This document shows, piece after piece, positions 27,668-37,072 of a stretch of 64,000 bases of DNA. The translations under genes were made by a program, and so were the position numbers. This DNA is from Verrucomicrobiaceae bacterium (lineage in GTDB: Bacteria > Verrucomicrobiota > Verrucomicrobiia > Verrucomicrobiales > Verrucomicrobiaceae): assembly GCA_947458455.1 (NCBI GenBank), contig CANGYJ010000005.1:62001-126000 (forward strand), written 5' to 3'. Position 1 is the first letter of the stretch; the number at the start of each line of letters is the position of its first letter. The notes beneath the pieces were generated by a model that was given only the letters and a program-made list of their open reading frames with translations, ran no database searches and was not told the origin of the DNA.

Positions 27668-28606
27668 TCAATGCATCTCCACCTCGCAGTGGCCGAGGCC
27701 GCCGCGGAAGTAGTTGAACTGCACGTTTTGATGATCGGCGAGCAGGGACATCGGCACGGCGCTATCGGCGAGGCGTTTCGAGATCATGAGAGCCGTCAGG
27801 CGCTGGCCGAGCGGGTTGTCATGCATGCCGGCGTGCCAGATGCTGACCTTCTCCGCCATCCACGTTTCCTTCGGGCCGACGGTGATGGCCATTTGTGGGA
27901 CCATCGTGATATTGCCGCCTCCTGAGGTGCGGGCATTTTGCATCAGCGTGGCAGGATGCAGATCGACGATGCGGGTGCTGAGCTTGCGATATTCGGCAGG
28001 AGGTGGCGGCTCGTTCTTCCATTTGCCGGTGCGCTTGGGGGGATCGTTGAAGGCCCAGTGCTTGATGTCGCCCTGACCGCCCTGCATCAGCACGCAGCGC
28101 ACGCCGCTTTGCCAGCTCTTCACATACTCGGCCACATCGGCCTTCGGGAAGTGCAGATGCGTATCCGGCATGCAGAGCTTCTTCTGCATGCGGTCAAAGC
28201 ACAGCTCGCGTCCCGCCCGCTCGAAGGAAAGGGGATGCTCCATGCTCACCTCCTTTTTCGTGGCTTCATCATACCATTCATCCATGCCCCAGAAGTGGCC
28301 GTCCTTGATGGAAATGCCCAAGTCATTGATGAGGCGGGCCACCAGCGGAAGCTGCTCCGTGGGACCGATGGGGCCGCAGATGCCGGTGGGATTGTCCGGG
28401 GTGGCTTGTTTCCACGCGTGGATGTATTCGAGAGCTTCGGCGAGGTAAAAATCCTCCAGCGTGTCATACATGACGACCTTAAACCCAGGCCGGGAGAGCT
28501 GGCGAAGGTCACGCTCGGTAAGCCGGGCGGCGTCATTGATGAGATCGTAGTCCAGGGTGGTGTAGTCCCACCAGTCCGGGGCGATGTGGCTGATTTTGCG
28601 CGGCAT
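27668..28606 (-). CDS. Glucosamine-6-phosphate deaminase-like protein
   Basis: This 312-residue protein has a NagB-like core. [20 protein letters not shown] is the N-terminal strand-helix, [20 protein letters not shown] corresponds to the DEY region holding the catalytic Asp, and [18 protein letters not shown] corresponds to the GIGxDGHIAFNEP loop holding the catalytic His. The Asp before Pro-Pro replaces the usual Glu (FND instead of FNE), and the loop has extra residues. NagB converts glucosamine 6-phosphate to fructose 6-phosphate plus ammonia; the changes suggest a different sugar substrate or a sub-family. Cytoplasmic. It could work with the SIS/ROK pair elsewhere, but it is not in the same operon. 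Confidence 0.75.
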   Translation of the reverse strand: MPRKISHIAPDWWDYTTLDYDLINDAARLTERDLRQLSRPGFKVVMYDTLEDFYLAEALEYIHAWKQATPDNPTGICGPIGPTEQLPLVARLINDLGISIKDGHFWGMDEWYDEATKKEVSMEHPLSFERAGRELCFDRMQKKLCMPDTHLHFPKADVAEYVKSWQSGVRCVLMQGGQGDIKHWAFNDPPKRTGKWKNEPPPPAEYRKLSTRIVDLHPATLMQNARTSGGGNITMVPQMAITVGPKETWMAEKVSIWHAGMHDNPLGQRLTALMISKRLADSAVPMSLLADHQNVQFNYFRGGLGHCEVEMH

Positions 28607-28762
28607 GATTCGTAATCGGTTAGAAAGTTGATTCTCAGGGAGAACGCCCGGTTTGCCAAGAACTCATCGTGAAAAGGCATGAAAACAAAGGCCGCCCCCT
28701 GCCGCCCGGCCTCTCGATACGTCACGCAGCCCCCGAGGCCTGCGCATCCCCTTGACCATCGC

Positions 28763-28791
28763 TTGACCGCATCCTGAGCTCCATTTATCGA
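28763..28791 (+). promoter_or_regulatory. Possible sigma70-type promoter upstream of fabD
   Basis: TTGACC (28763-28768) and TATCGA (28786-28791) are separated by 17 bp, 32 bp ahead of the fabD ATG. The -10 match is partial. Another TTGACC lies at 28752. Confidence 0.4.
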
Positions 28792-28822
28792 TAGCCTTTC
28801 AATCTTCCAAATACCCTACCCC

Positions 28823-29755
28823 ATGTCACTCCCCGCAGTTCTCCTCTTCGCTGGTCAAGGCGCTCAAAAAGTCGGCATGGGCCAGGATCTCGCCGAGGCC
28901 TTCCCCAAAGTCCGCCGCCTGCTCGACCAGGCGGATGCCGCACTCGGCTTCTCGCTGACCCAAGTGATGTTTGAAGGCCCGATGGAAGATCTGACGAATA
29001 CCAGCCGCTGCCAACCCGCGCTCTATGCCCACGGCCTCGCCCTCCTCGAAGTGCTCAAAGCCAAGGTGCCGCAGCTCGAAATCACCGCCACCGCCGGTCT
29101 CTCCCTCGGCGAATTCACCGCGCATGCCGCCGCGGGCACGTTTGACTTCGCCACCGGCCTGAAGCTCGTCTTCCAGCGCGGCAGCTTCATGGAAGAAGCC
29201 TGTGAAAGCACGAAGGGCGCCATGGTCGCCATGCTTGGTGGTGAGGAGTCCGCCATTCGCCAGCTCGCCGCCGAATGCGAGGTGGATGTGGCGAACCTGA
29301 ACGCCCCCGGGCAGATCGTGCTCAGCGGCAGCGCCGCTGGCATCGAGGCTGCCGCAGCCAAAGCCAAGGACAAAGGCATCAAGCGTGCCATCCCCCTGCC
29401 CGTGGCCGGAGCCTACCACAGCCGCCTCATGCAAACGGCCCAGGACAAACTAGCCGCCGTGCTGGCCGAAACCGCCCTCGCCACACCTCGCTGCACCGTC
29501 ATGAGTAATTTTGCCGCCAAAGCCGTCTCCACCGCCGAAGACATCCGCGAGACATTGACGAAACAGGTCACCGGCAGTGTCCGCTGGGTGGAATGCATGC
29601 AAAGCCTCATCGACGCCGGTCACACACGTTTCATCGAACTCGGCCCCGATGGCACGCTGGCGGGTCTGATGGGCAAAATCGATAAATCGGTGCAGGTGAT
29701 CACCATCAAAGATGTGCTGAGCCTGGAAGCCGCCATCGCCACGCTCACCGCCTGA
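28823..29755 (+). CDS. fabD: Malonyl-CoA:acyl carrier protein transacylase FabD
   Basis: This 310-residue enzyme has the FabD start ILLFAGQGAQKVGMGQDLAE, the nucleophile motif ATAGLSLGEFTAHAAAGTFD (GLSLG with catalytic Ser), and the active-site His in PVAGAYHSRLM. It loads malonyl groups from CoA onto acyl carrier protein for fatty acid synthesis in the cytoplasm. Length and motifs agree with the family. It is not next to other fab genes here, unlike in many bacteria. The start is preceded by TACCCTACCCC with no Shine-Dalgarno. A REP-like palindrome immediately after the stop may terminate it. Confidence 0.97.
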   Translation: MSLPAVLLFAGQGAQKVGMGQDLAEAFPKVRRLLDQADAALGFSLTQVMFEGPMEDLTNTSRCQPALYAHGLALLEVLKAKVPQLEITATAGLSLGEFTAHAAAGTFDFATGLKLVFQRGSFMEEACESTKGAMVAMLGGEESAIRQLAAECEVDVANLNAPGQIVLSGSAAGIEAAAAKAKDKGIKRAIPLPVAGAYHSRLMQTAQDKLAAVLAETALATPRCTVMSNFAAKAVSTAEDIRETLTKQVTGSVRWVECMQSLIDAGHTRFIELGPDGTLAGLMGKIDKSVQVITIKDVLSLEAAIATLTA

Positions 29756-29756
29756 G

Positions 29757-29823
29757 GTTCGTCGCTCGGGCTTCAGCCCGTTTTGGAGCGTAAACTCACG
29801 GGCTGAAGCCCGAACTACGAACA
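29757..29823. repeat. REP-like palindrome after fabD
   Basis: GTTCGTCGCTCGGGCTTCAG opens the left arm at 29757; the right arm is its near-inverse, 29799-29823 (ACGGGCTGAAGCCCGAACTA plus CGAAC). The sequence is of the same family as the repeat embedded in the coding region at 17065-17119. It lies between converging genes. Confidence 0.85.
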
Positions 29824-29842
29824 AAGCCTTCAGCAGTTCAGA

Positions 29843-30865
29843 TCACCACACCCGCTCCAGCACCTTGTCAAGGAAGCCACGAGTGGCACCGGGGCGGAAA
29901 CGCTTCTTCGCCCCATCTCCCGAAAAACTCGCCATGGGGCCTTTCTGATCCACCACGCGGATGGAGTCCACCTCGATGCGAGCCACTGGGCAGTCATTGC
30001 TATCCACCGGCATTTTCGAGATATGCTGGAGCACATCCAGGCCGCTCACCACCTGCCCGAAGACGGTGTACTTGCCCTCGAGAGCCGAGTAATTGCCGAG
30101 CGAGATGTAAAACTGCGAGCCATTCGATTTGCGGGAAGGGTTCACGTTGTCACTGCGGCGGGCCATGGCCACGGAACCGACCCGATGTGGGCGGCGGATC
30201 TCAGCTGTGATGCTGCGGTCCTCACCGCCGGTGCCCCACTGATCCCGCTTGTCTTCATCAGCCGTCAAAGGATCGCCCGTCTGAACGAGGAAGTTCTCGA
30301 TGGCACGGTGGAAGGCCAAACCATCGAAAAATTTGCTCTCACAGAGGTCGATGAAATTCGCCACGGTCTGGGGCGCGGCATCGGGATAAAGGGCGATGAC
30401 CACCACCTCCTTCGTCGCGCCGTAGGAGATGTCCATGATGGCCAGTTGGTGAACAGAATCCGGTGCCCACTGGGCAGGATCGTCCGCACGGGGCGTGAGC
30501 ACCGGCGGTGGCTTGAAATTGCTACTCTGGCGTCCACCACGCGTGATGATGCGGGCACCTGGAGCCATTCCGCTGCTGGGGATCTGAGTGACGCCATTGA
30601 TCGTACTCATCGGCAGGCCAGTTCCGGCAGAGCTGCCAGCATTCCCGGGTTTCTCCGCTGCCTGAAAGACGGATCTTTGAGCCTGCTCCGCGAGCTTATC
30701 GAGTTCCGCCTGAGACAACGTGGGGGCCGTGGTGGGCAGCACCGTGGGCGAAGCCTGCTGAGACGGGATGCTGGGGGAGACCGGCAGCGTCTGCGCCAGG
30801 GTAGGTGCAGCGAAAGCGACCAGGCAGGCCAGGAATCGGATCGGGAGCGGGGTCTTCACAGGCAT
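29843..30865 (-). CDS. Exported cyclophilin-type peptidyl-prolyl isomerase
   Basis: This 340-residue protein has a signal peptide (PIRFLACLVAFAAPTLAQ), a Pro/Ser/Thr-rich linker (about residues 28-120), then a cyclophilin domain: DAAPQTVANFIDLCESKFFDGLAFHRAIENFLVQTGDP, with the catalytic Arg in FHR, and later SNGSQFYISLGNYSALEGKYTVFGQVVSG. It would catalyse proline isomerisation of exported proteins in the periplasm. The domain carries a longer loop around EDKRDQWGTGGEDRSI. A small lipoprotein gene starts upstream on the same strand, so the two may be cotranscribed. The start at 30865 has an AAATG context without a Shine-Dalgarno. Confidence 0.93.
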   Translation of the reverse strand: MPVKTPLPIRFLACLVAFAAPTLAQTLPVSPSIPSQQASPTVLPTTAPTLSQAELDKLAEQAQRSVFQAAEKPGNAGSSAGTGLPMSTINGVTQIPSSGMAPGARIITRGGRQSSNFKPPPVLTPRADDPAQWAPDSVHQLAIMDISYGATKEVVVIALYPDAAPQTVANFIDLCESKFFDGLAFHRAIENFLVQTGDPLTADEDKRDQWGTGGEDRSITAEIRRPHRVGSVAMARRSDNVNPSRKSNGSQFYISLGNYSALEGKYTVFGQVVSGLDVLQHISKMPVDSNDCPVARIEVDSIRVVDQKGPMASFSGDGAKKRFRPGATRGFLDKVLERVW

Positions 30866-30905
30866 TTAAAAAAGGCGTTCACATTCAAGCAGCTTCTGCG
30901 CCTTC

Positions 30906-31223
30906 TCAGCGAAGGTTCGCAGGCACGCTCACGGAGGGCTGGGCAGGAGCGGCAGCCGCCGGGGACTGGACAGGCGCGGCAGCAGCGGGGGCCTGGGCCG
31001 GTGCGGCAGATTCTGGATTGCCATAACCGGCCGCCGCAGCCGCCGAAGAATTGGATTGGAAGAACTGCTTCGGACCCCCGCGGGTCTTCCGTTGTGGCAG
31101 GCCCCATTTCACATCCATCTCGTCAGCCTGGGCTACCGAGGGATACTTCAGATCGGCGTTGTGGCCGCAGGAGATTAAAGCACAGGAGGCGATCAGGACG
31201 AGGGTGAGGCGGACAAGTGTCAT
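30906..31223 (-). CDS. Small Ala/Pro-rich lipoprotein
   Basis: This 105-residue protein begins MTLVRLTLVLIASCALISCG, a lipoprotein signal with lipobox LISC. After about 50 ordinary residues it becomes a low-complexity Ala/Pro repeat (AAAAP, APAQ, PAQP). I do not recognise a family. The repeat is of the type seen in cell-wall-spanning linkers. The start at 31223 is chosen for the lipoprotein signal and a CCCACCATG context. It lies 40 nt upstream of the cyclophilin gene on the same strand, and both products would be exported. Confidence 0.75.
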   Translation of the reverse strand: MTLVRLTLVLIASCALISCGHNADLKYPSVAQADEMDVKWGLPQRKTRGGPKQFFQSNSSAAAAAGYGNPESAAPAQAPAAAAPVQSPAAAAPAQPSVSVPANLR

Positions 31224-31386
31224 GGTGGGAAAAGGTGAAAATCTTCTGGCTGGCGAGGCGGCGATAGTAGGCTGCCGGATTTCCGCTGGCAACTGCGAAT
31301 CCTCCCCCTCTTGACTCGCCGCGCTACCCCTGCCATCTCAAGCCAGTCCATTTCATCAATCAAAAGTCATAATTCATAAATTCCCC

Positions 31387-33339
31387 ATGGCCGCCCCCGC
31401 CCACAACTACACCGAAGACAGCATCAAGTCCCTCGACTGGCGTGAGCACATCCGCCTCCGCCCCGGCATGTACATTGGGAAACTCGGCGATGGCTCCCTC
31501 CCCGAGGACGGCATCTACGTTTTGCTCAAAGAAGTGGTCGATAACTGCATCGACGAGCACGTCATGGGCTTCGGCAACACGATCGAAATCGAGATCGACG
31601 ATGCGCAAACCGTCACCGTGCGTGACTACGGCCGTGGCGTGCCGCTGGGCAAGCTCATGGAATGCGCCGCCCAGATCAACACGGGCGCGAAATATGATTC
31701 CGAGGCCTTCAAACGCTCCGTGGGCCTCAACGGCGTCGGCATCAAAGCCGTGAACGCTTTGAGCGAGTTCTTCGACATCCAGGCTTTCCGCGAAAACCAG
31801 ACTCGCAGCATCGAATTCAGCCAGGGCCTTGTGCAATACGACATGGGCAAGCCAAAGCCCTGCACCGAGCCAAACGGCACCCGCATCGCCTTCCGCGCCG
31901 ATACCGAGACTTTCGCGGATGACACGCACTACCGCGTCGATTTCGTCCGCGAGATGCTGCGCTTCTACGCCTGGCTCAATCCCGGCCTCACGCTCATTTT
32001 GCGCACCCATGCCGGTGAGGAGAAATTCAAATCTAAGGACGGCTTGATGGACCTCATCCGCACCAAATTGACCGAGCAGCCGCAGTATCCCATCATCCAC
32101 ATCGCCGGGAAGGACGTGGAAATCGCCTTCACACACGGCACCGGCTACGGCGAGGAGTATTACAGCTTCGTGAACGGCCAGAACACCACGCAGGGTGGCA
32201 CGCACATCGCCGCTTTCCGGGAGGCCATCGTGCAGGAATGCCGCGAGTTCTTCAAAAAGCAGTTCGAGCCCGCCGACGTGCGCGGCAGCATCGTGGCCGC
32301 CATCAGCGTGAAAGTGCAGGAACCCGTCTTCGAATCCCAAACGAAGACCAAACTCGGCTCCACCCACATGGAGCCCAACGGTCGCAATCTGCGCACCCAT
32401 ATCCTCAATACCGTCGTCACCCAGCTCGATAACTTCCTTCACAAGCACGCCGATGTGGCCAAGGCGCTTCAGGAGAAGATCAACGCCAACGAAAAGGAGC
32501 GCAAAGAGATCAGCGGCATCCAAAAGGCCGCTCGCGAGAACGCCCGCAAGGCCAAAGTCTGCAACAAGAAGCTTCGCGACTGCCGCGTCCACTTCGATAC
32601 CAAGGACAAGCGCCGCGACGAGAGCACGCTCTTCATCACTGAGGGTGACAGCGCCTCCGGCAGCATCACCAAGAGCCGCGATGTCGAGACGCAGGGCGTT
32701 TTCAGCCTTCGCGGCAAGCCGCTCAACTGCTACGGCCTCACCCGCAAGATCGTCTATGAGAACGAGGAGTTTTATCTGCTCGCCAACGCCTTACAGATCG
32801 AGGAAGACCTCGAAGAGCTGCGCTACAACCGCATCGTGCTCGCCACCGATGCTGATGTGGACGGCATGCACATCCGCCTGCTGATGATCACCTTCTTCCT
32901 CCAGTTCTTCCCCGAGCTCGTGCGTAAAGGTCACCTCTACATTTTGCAGACGCCGCTCTTCCGCGTCCGCAACAAGAAGGACACCTTCTACTGCTACAGC
33001 GACGAGGAACGCCAGCGAGCCATCCACATCTGCGGCAAAAGCTCCGAGATCACCCGCTTCAAAGGCCTCGGCGAGATCAGCCCCGATGAGTTCAAGCACT
33101 TCATCGGCCCACACATGCGCCTGGAGCCTGTCACCATCCGCGATCAGGCCCTCGACGAGCAAGGCCAGCCCATCCCCACCGAGCACAAGACCGTCAAAGA
33201 GATGCTCACCTTCTACATGGGCAAAAACACCCCCGAACGCCAAGGCTACATCGTCGAAAACCTCCGCATCGAGAAGGAACTCGAGTTCAACGAGAAAGGC
33301 GAACTCAAGACCGAAGACGACTTCAAACTCGCCGCCTAA
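31387..33339 (+). CDS. parE: DNA topoisomerase IV subunit B (GyrB/ParE type)
   Basis: This 650-residue type IIA topoisomerase ATPase subunit has the GHKL ATP site ([40 protein letters not shown]). It also has the transducer segment ([11 protein letters not shown]), the TOPRIM motif [18 protein letters not shown], and the metal residues in [15 protein letters not shown]. The sequence style ([18 protein letters not shown]) is that of the ParE-like proteins of Bacteroidetes and PVC bacteria. It decatenates chromosomes together with subunit A. The gene for that partner does not follow; a toxin-antitoxin pair and cdd come next. The start is in an ATTCCCCATG context. Confidence 0.93.
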   Translation: MAAPAHNYTEDSIKSLDWREHIRLRPGMYIGKLGDGSLPEDGIYVLLKEVVDNCIDEHVMGFGNTIEIEIDDAQTVTVRDYGRGVPLGKLMECAAQINTGAKYDSEAFKRSVGLNGVGIKAVNALSEFFDIQAFRENQTRSIEFSQGLVQYDMGKPKPCTEPNGTRIAFRADTETFADDTHYRVDFVREMLRFYAWLNPGLTLILRTHAGEEKFKSKDGLMDLIRTKLTEQPQYPIIHIAGKDVEIAFTHGTGYGEEYYSFVNGQNTTQGGTHIAAFREAIVQECREFFKKQFEPADVRGSIVAAISVKVQEPVFESQTKTKLGSTHMEPNGRNLRTHILNTVVTQLDNFLHKHADVAKALQEKINANEKERKEISGIQKAARENARKAKVCNKKLRDCRVHFDTKDKRRDESTLFITEGDSASGSITKSRDVETQGVFSLRGKPLNCYGLTRKIVYENEEFYLLANALQIEEDLEELRYNRIVLATDADVDGMHIRLLMITFFLQFFPELVRKGHLYILQTPLFRVRNKKDTFYCYSDEERQRAIHICGKSSEITRFKGLGEISPDEFKHFIGPHMRLEPVTIRDQALDEQGQPIPTEHKTVKEMLTFYMGKNTPERQGYIVENLRIEKELEFNEKGELKTEDDFKLAA

Positions 33340-33362
33340 GCCTTCCCCACCACCACGATCTC

Positions 33363-33418
33363 CGTAGCGGCGGGCGGCAGCACGCCGAAATCGTGTAAGC
33401 CTCACGTTCTCCGCTACG
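33363..33418. repeat. Inverted CGTAGCGG arms after parE
   Basis: CGTAGCGG at 33363-33370 is the inverse of CCGCTACG at 33411-33418. The 153-bp gap between parE and the antitoxin holds no gene. The arms are the short word shared by the hairpins at 7108 and 19843. Confidence 0.5.
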
Positions 33419-33492
33419 ATCTCAGGCACTCCACAAACACGCGGCCTAACAATCATTGACGTTCTTGGCGCATGACGACAAACTCTCGCGTC

Positions 33493-33693
33493 ATGAGCAC
33501 CTTGATCGACATCGAAAAAGCCATCGAAAAGCTGCCCCAGGAGGATTTTCATCAGCTTCGCCGTTGGATAGCCAACCGGGATGATTCGCATTGGGATGAC
33601 GAAATCAGCCAGGATGCCGCCGCAGGTCGATTTGACGATCTCCGCCGCCGCATCACCCAGGATCACAAAAACGGCCTTTGCACCGACCTGTGA
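33493..33693 (+). CDS. Type II antitoxin (RelE/ParE partner)
   Basis: This 66-residue protein, starting MSTLIDIEKAIEKLPQEDFH, has an N-terminal helix pair (LPQEDFHQLRRWIANRDD) and then WDDEISQDAAAGRFDDL, as in small antitoxins that precede RelE/ParE-type toxins. The start at 33493 follows an unrelated upstream ATG at 33472, which is possible but less likely. The stop codon overlaps the GTG start of the toxin (GTGA). The antitoxin would neutralise the toxin and repress the operon. The pair sits between topoisomerase IV subunit B and cdd, in an intergenic region with no visible mobile element. Confidence 0.85.
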   Translation: MSTLIDIEKAIEKLPQEDFHQLRRWIANRDDSHWDDEISQDAAAGRFDDLRRRITQDHKNGLCTDL

Positions 33694-33950
33694 AACACAA
33701 AGCTCATCCTGACTTCTGGCAGTGCTACAACCAATTGAACGCCTCCATCCAGCGGCTGGCGGATAAGAACTTTGAGCTTCTCAAAACCAACCCACGCCAT
33801 CCATCCCTCCAATTGAAGAAAGTCGGCTCGGACCTCTATTCGGCGAGAGTGGGCCTCGAGCACCGGGCGCTAGCCTTTGATCTGGGTGAAGAGTGGGTCT
33901 GGTTTTGGATTGGTCCTCATGATGCCTATGAGCAGCTCATTCGTAGGTAG
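33690..33950 (+). CDS. RelE/ParE-family toxin
   Basis: This 86-residue protein (KHKAHPDFWQCYNQL onward) has the RelE/ParE toxin outline: a helical hairpin (QRLADKNFELLKTNPRHPSL), a beta sheet with SARVGLEHRALAFDLG, and the closing strand WVWFWIGPHDAYEQLI. Toxins of this group cut mRNA on ribosomes or poison gyrase; which applies cannot be told from sequence. The GTG at 33690 overlaps the antitoxin stop codon, implying translational coupling; an in-frame ATG at 33678 inside the antitoxin is an alternative. Confidence 0.88.
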   Translation: MKHKAHPDFWQCYNQLNASIQRLADKNFELLKTNPRHPSLQLKKVGSDLYSARVGLEHRALAFDLGEEWVWFWIGPHDAYEQLIRR

Positions 33951-34018
33951 CCCCAAGCTCACCTCCATTTACAAAACACCGCGCTGGAAACACCTGCTTC
34001 TCCGCTGTTTCATAACCC

Positions 34019-34405
34019 ATGACTGATTTCACCGAACTGACGAACCGTGCCCGCGAGGCAGCGGCTAGGGCGTATGCGCCTTATTCGAAGTTCCAGGTCG
34101 GCTGTGCGCTGGTCACGCAGGCGGGCGGCTTGTTTACTGGGTGCAATGTCGAGAATGCCAGCTACGGGCTCACGATCTGCGCTGAGCGGAATGCCATTTT
34201 TCATGCCGTCGCCTCCGAAGGACCGCAGATGCGTATCGCCTTACTCGCGGTCATCGCGCTCGGGCATGAGTTTCCGCCGTGTGGAGCCTGCCGGCAGGTC
34301 ATCGCGGAATTTGCCGCGCCGGATGCACCCGTGTGTTTTCTTCAAAACGGCCTTCTCGTCGCGCAAACCCTGGCCGAACTGCTTCCATCCACCTTCCAGC
34401 TATGA
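34019..34405 (+). CDS. cdd: Cytidine deaminase
   Basis: This 128-residue enzyme has the signature of the homotetrameric cytidine deaminase: SKFQVGCALVTQ, GCNVENASYGLTICAERNAI with the CAE zinc/acid motif, and FPPCGACRQVIAEF with the two further zinc cysteines (PCxxC). It converts cytidine and deoxycytidine to uridine forms in pyrimidine salvage. Its stop codon overlaps the start of the mutarotase gene (ATGA), so the two are in one operon. The context before the start is TAACCCATG. Confidence 0.97.
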   Translation: MTDFTELTNRAREAAARAYAPYSKFQVGCALVTQAGGLFTGCNVENASYGLTICAERNAIFHAVASEGPQMRIALLAVIALGHEFPPCGACRQVIAEFAAPDAPVCFLQNGLLVAQTLAELLPSTFQL

Positions 34406-35319
34406 AACTGCCCTCCTGTGTCCAACTCCTCGAAGCGAAGCCCGGCTATCCCGTGCTCGAAATCCAGCATCCGAATGCCACCGGTCGCGTGGCGCTGCAT
34501 GGAGCGCATGTGATGGAATGGATGCCGAATCACAGCGATCCTGTGCTCTACATGAGCCCGGATGCACTCATTGAACTCGGCAAACCGATCCGTGGCGGCA
34601 TTCCCATCTGCTGGCCTTGGTTCGGACCGCATGCAGACAGCTCCAAGCCCGCTCACGGCTTCGTCCGCACGATGATGTGGGAGTTTGACCGGGCACGCGA
34701 GACGCCCGCCGGAGTCGATCTCGTGCTCAAACTGGCCGATTCATCCGAGTCGCGGCTTCTCTGGCCCTTCGGCTTCGAGGCGCGGTTGCACATCAGCATG
34801 GGTTTGGAGCTTGAGGTGGGCCTGGAGGTCACGAATACCGATTCGAAGCCCTGGACCATGACCGGTGCCTTGCACACCTACTTCAGCGTTGGCGATGTGC
34901 GGCAGATCACCCTCCATGGCCTGCATGGCACGCAGTATGTCGAAGGCCGTCTTTCACCGGACAAGCGCCCGCAGGAAGGTCCCATCGTCATCGACCAAGA
35001 GGTGGACCGCCTTTACGCCTCCGACGCCCCCGTGATCGTCGATGATCCCGTCCTCAGCCGCGAGCTGCGCATCGAAAAAGCCGGCAGCCTCAGCACCGTC
35101 GTCTGGAATCCCTGGATCGAAAAATCCACCCGCCTCGCCGATCTCCCCGATGAGGCCTACCCGGACTTCGTCTGCGTCGAGACCACCAACGCCGGCGATG
35201 ACGCCGTCACCCTCGAAGCCGGCGAAACTCACCTCCTCTTCACCCGCCTCTGTGTCCGCCCACTCAAAGATGCGCCGATGCCCTCGCCGACGCTGCCTGA
35301 GAGCGGGCTGTTTGCGTAA
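34402..35319 (+). CDS. D-hexose-6-phosphate mutarotase (YeaD family)
   Basis: This 305-residue protein is of the aldose 1-epimerase-like YeaD family: HGAHVMEWMP, PIRGGIPICWPWFGPH, AHGFVRTMMWEFDRARE, GALHTYFSVGDVRQITL, and VVWNPWIEKSTRLADLPDEAYPDFVCVE with the catalytic Glu. It interconverts anomers of glucose 6-phosphate and related sugars. The ATG at 34402 overlaps the cdd stop codon, so it is translated with cytidine deaminase. A longer in-frame start at 34279 inside cdd is unlikely. The downstream gene converges. Confidence 0.95.
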   Translation: MKLPSCVQLLEAKPGYPVLEIQHPNATGRVALHGAHVMEWMPNHSDPVLYMSPDALIELGKPIRGGIPICWPWFGPHADSSKPAHGFVRTMMWEFDRARETPAGVDLVLKLADSSESRLLWPFGFEARLHISMGLELEVGLEVTNTDSKPWTMTGALHTYFSVGDVRQITLHGLHGTQYVEGRLSPDKRPQEGPIVIDQEVDRLYASDAPVIVDDPVLSRELRIEKAGSLSTVVWNPWIEKSTRLADLPDEAYPDFVCVETTNAGDDAVTLEAGETHLLFTRLCVRPLKDAPMPSPTLPESGLFA

Positions 35320-35328
35320 TACACCAAC

Positions 35329-36978
35329 TCAAAGCGACACGCCCCGTTTCCACGGCAGGAAGTCATCTTGGCCAAGCGACACGGCTTTCGGCACATAGCC
35401 GCCACTCGCGGTGGCGATGACGAGGTCGAGGACTTCCTCGCCGCATTGCTCGACAGTCTTTTCGCCAGTGATGATAGGGCCGCAGTCGTAGTCGATGAGG
35501 TCCGGCATGCGTTTGGCGAGCGTGGTGTTGGTGGCAAGCTTCAGCGTGGGGCACACGGGATTGCCAGTGGGCGTGCCGAGGCCGGTGGTGAAAAGAATCA
35601 TGGTGCATCCCGCGCCCGCGAGTGCGGTGGTGGACTCGACATCGTTGCCCGGCGTGCAGCAGAGCGTGAGGCCGCCGCCCTTGCGAATCGGCTCGGCGTA
35701 GTCGGTCACATCCACGATGGGTGCATTGCCGCCTTTTTTCGCGGCTCCGGCGGATTTGATGGCATCGGTGATGAGGCCATCGCGGATGTTTCCAGGGCTT
35801 GGATTGGCGTCGAAACCACTGCCGCAGGCCTGCGCCGCGCCTTCGTAAGCACGCATGAGGCTCACAAACTTGTCCGCCAGCTCCGCAGAGACGCAGCGGT
35901 CGCACAGGCTTTGCTCCACGCCGCAGAGTTCGGGGAACTCGCTGAGCACCGGTGCCCCGCCGAGCGCGGCGAGGAGGTCGGCGGTGTGGCCGATGGCTGG
36001 ATTTGCCGAGATGCCGCTGAAGCCATCGCTGCCGCCGCATTCCACCGCCATGATGAGATCACTCAGCGGGCAGGCTTCGCGGGTCTGCTCGTTCGCGGTG
36101 GCGATGCCGAGGAAGGTATCGCGAATGGCCCGCTGCATCATGTCACGCTCGGACTGGCTTTTTTGCTGCTCATAGACCAGCAGCGGCTTTTCGAGCTTCG
36201 GATATAACGCGGCCATTTCCTGCTCCAAAAGGCTCACCTGCGCATGCTGGCAGCCGAGGCTCAGCACCGTGGCTCCGCAGACATTCGGGCTGTGGATGTA
36301 ACCGGCCAGCAGTCGGCAAAGCGCCTGCGCATCCTGCCGTGTACCGCCGCAGCCGAGGCCGTGCTCGAGGAATTTCACACCATCGACATTCGGAAACAGC
36401 CGCGAGGCCTTCTCCGCCGATTCCGCCTCCAGCATCGCGGCCTCGATCTCCTCACGCGAGGCACCGCGACGGTGCAGATCGGCCAAGGTGCGAGCGAACC
36501 GCTCATACGGCGAGGTTTTGCCATAACCCAGCTCCCGCACCAGCGCCTCACGCATGAACCCGAGGTTGCGATTCTCACAGAAAACGAGCGGGATGACCAC
36601 CCAGTGGTTCGCCGTGCCAGCGGGGCCGTGTGGGCGTTTAAAGCCATTGAACGTGCGTGTCTTCCACTTCGAGACATCCGGCGGCGCCCACGAATAGGCG
36701 CTCTGCTTTCCGGCAAAGGTGGCGCTGGCATGCTGGAGGTTGCCCGTGTGGAGTAAGGCGCCTGCGGGCACGGCCTGCGTGGTCTTGCCCACCAGCACGC
36801 CATACATCGTGACCCTGTCGCCAAGGGCGAAATCCTTCGCGGCGAACTTCTGCTTCGCGGGAATCTTCTCGCGCAGTGTCCATGATTGGCCGTCGAGGTT
36901 CACTGAGGTCGCGGCGTCGAGGTCGCGAAGGGCGACGATGGCATTGTCAGCAGGATGGATGCGCAGGATGGGCGTCAT
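35329..36978 (-). CDS. Altronate/galactarate dehydratase family (UxaA-like)
   Basis: This 549-residue protein has the full UxaA layout: an N-terminal SAF domain (ILRIHPADNAIVALRDLDAA to about residue 100), then the dehydratase domain with GFKRPHGPAGTANHWVVIPL, GLGCGGTRQDAQALCRLLAG, VLSLGCQHAQ, MAVECGGSDGFSGISANPA and GLGTPTGNPVCPTLKLATN. It dehydrates a hexarate or hexonate such as altronate or galactarate using a metal. The exact substrate is not decided by sequence, but altronate is the commonest for this length. The gene is isolated; no other uronate genes are here. The start at 36978 fits the SAF domain. Confidence 0.92.
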   Translation of the reverse strand: MTPILRIHPADNAIVALRDLDAATSVNLDGQSWTLREKIPAKQKFAAKDFALGDRVTMYGVLVGKTTQAVPAGALLHTGNLQHASATFAGKQSAYSWAPPDVSKWKTRTFNGFKRPHGPAGTANHWVVIPLVFCENRNLGFMREALVRELGYGKTSPYERFARTLADLHRRGASREEIEAAMLEAESAEKASRLFPNVDGVKFLEHGLGCGGTRQDAQALCRLLAGYIHSPNVCGATVLSLGCQHAQVSLLEQEMAALYPKLEKPLLVYEQQKSQSERDMMQRAIRDTFLGIATANEQTREACPLSDLIMAVECGGSDGFSGISANPAIGHTADLLAALGGAPVLSEFPELCGVEQSLCDRCVSAELADKFVSLMRAYEGAAQACGSGFDANPSPGNIRDGLITDAIKSAGAAKKGGNAPIVDVTDYAEPIRKGGGLTLCCTPGNDVESTTALAGAGCTMILFTTGLGTPTGNPVCPTLKLATNTTLAKRMPDLIDYDCGPIITGEKTVEQCGEEVLDLVIATASGGYVPKAVSLGQDDFLPWKRGVSL

Positions 36979-37072
36979 GGGAAAGGGAGTGGAAATCAAA
37001 CGAAGTCACTGGGGGTTGTCGAGAGCGAATGAAACTTGCCTTGTCATCCTCTTTTCCGCTAGAAGTGTCCGC

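Noticed and set aside
36719-37072. N-terminal extension of the SnoaL-like protein
   Set aside because: It lies over the start of the UxaA-like gene on the opposite strand and does not resemble a SnoaL domain.
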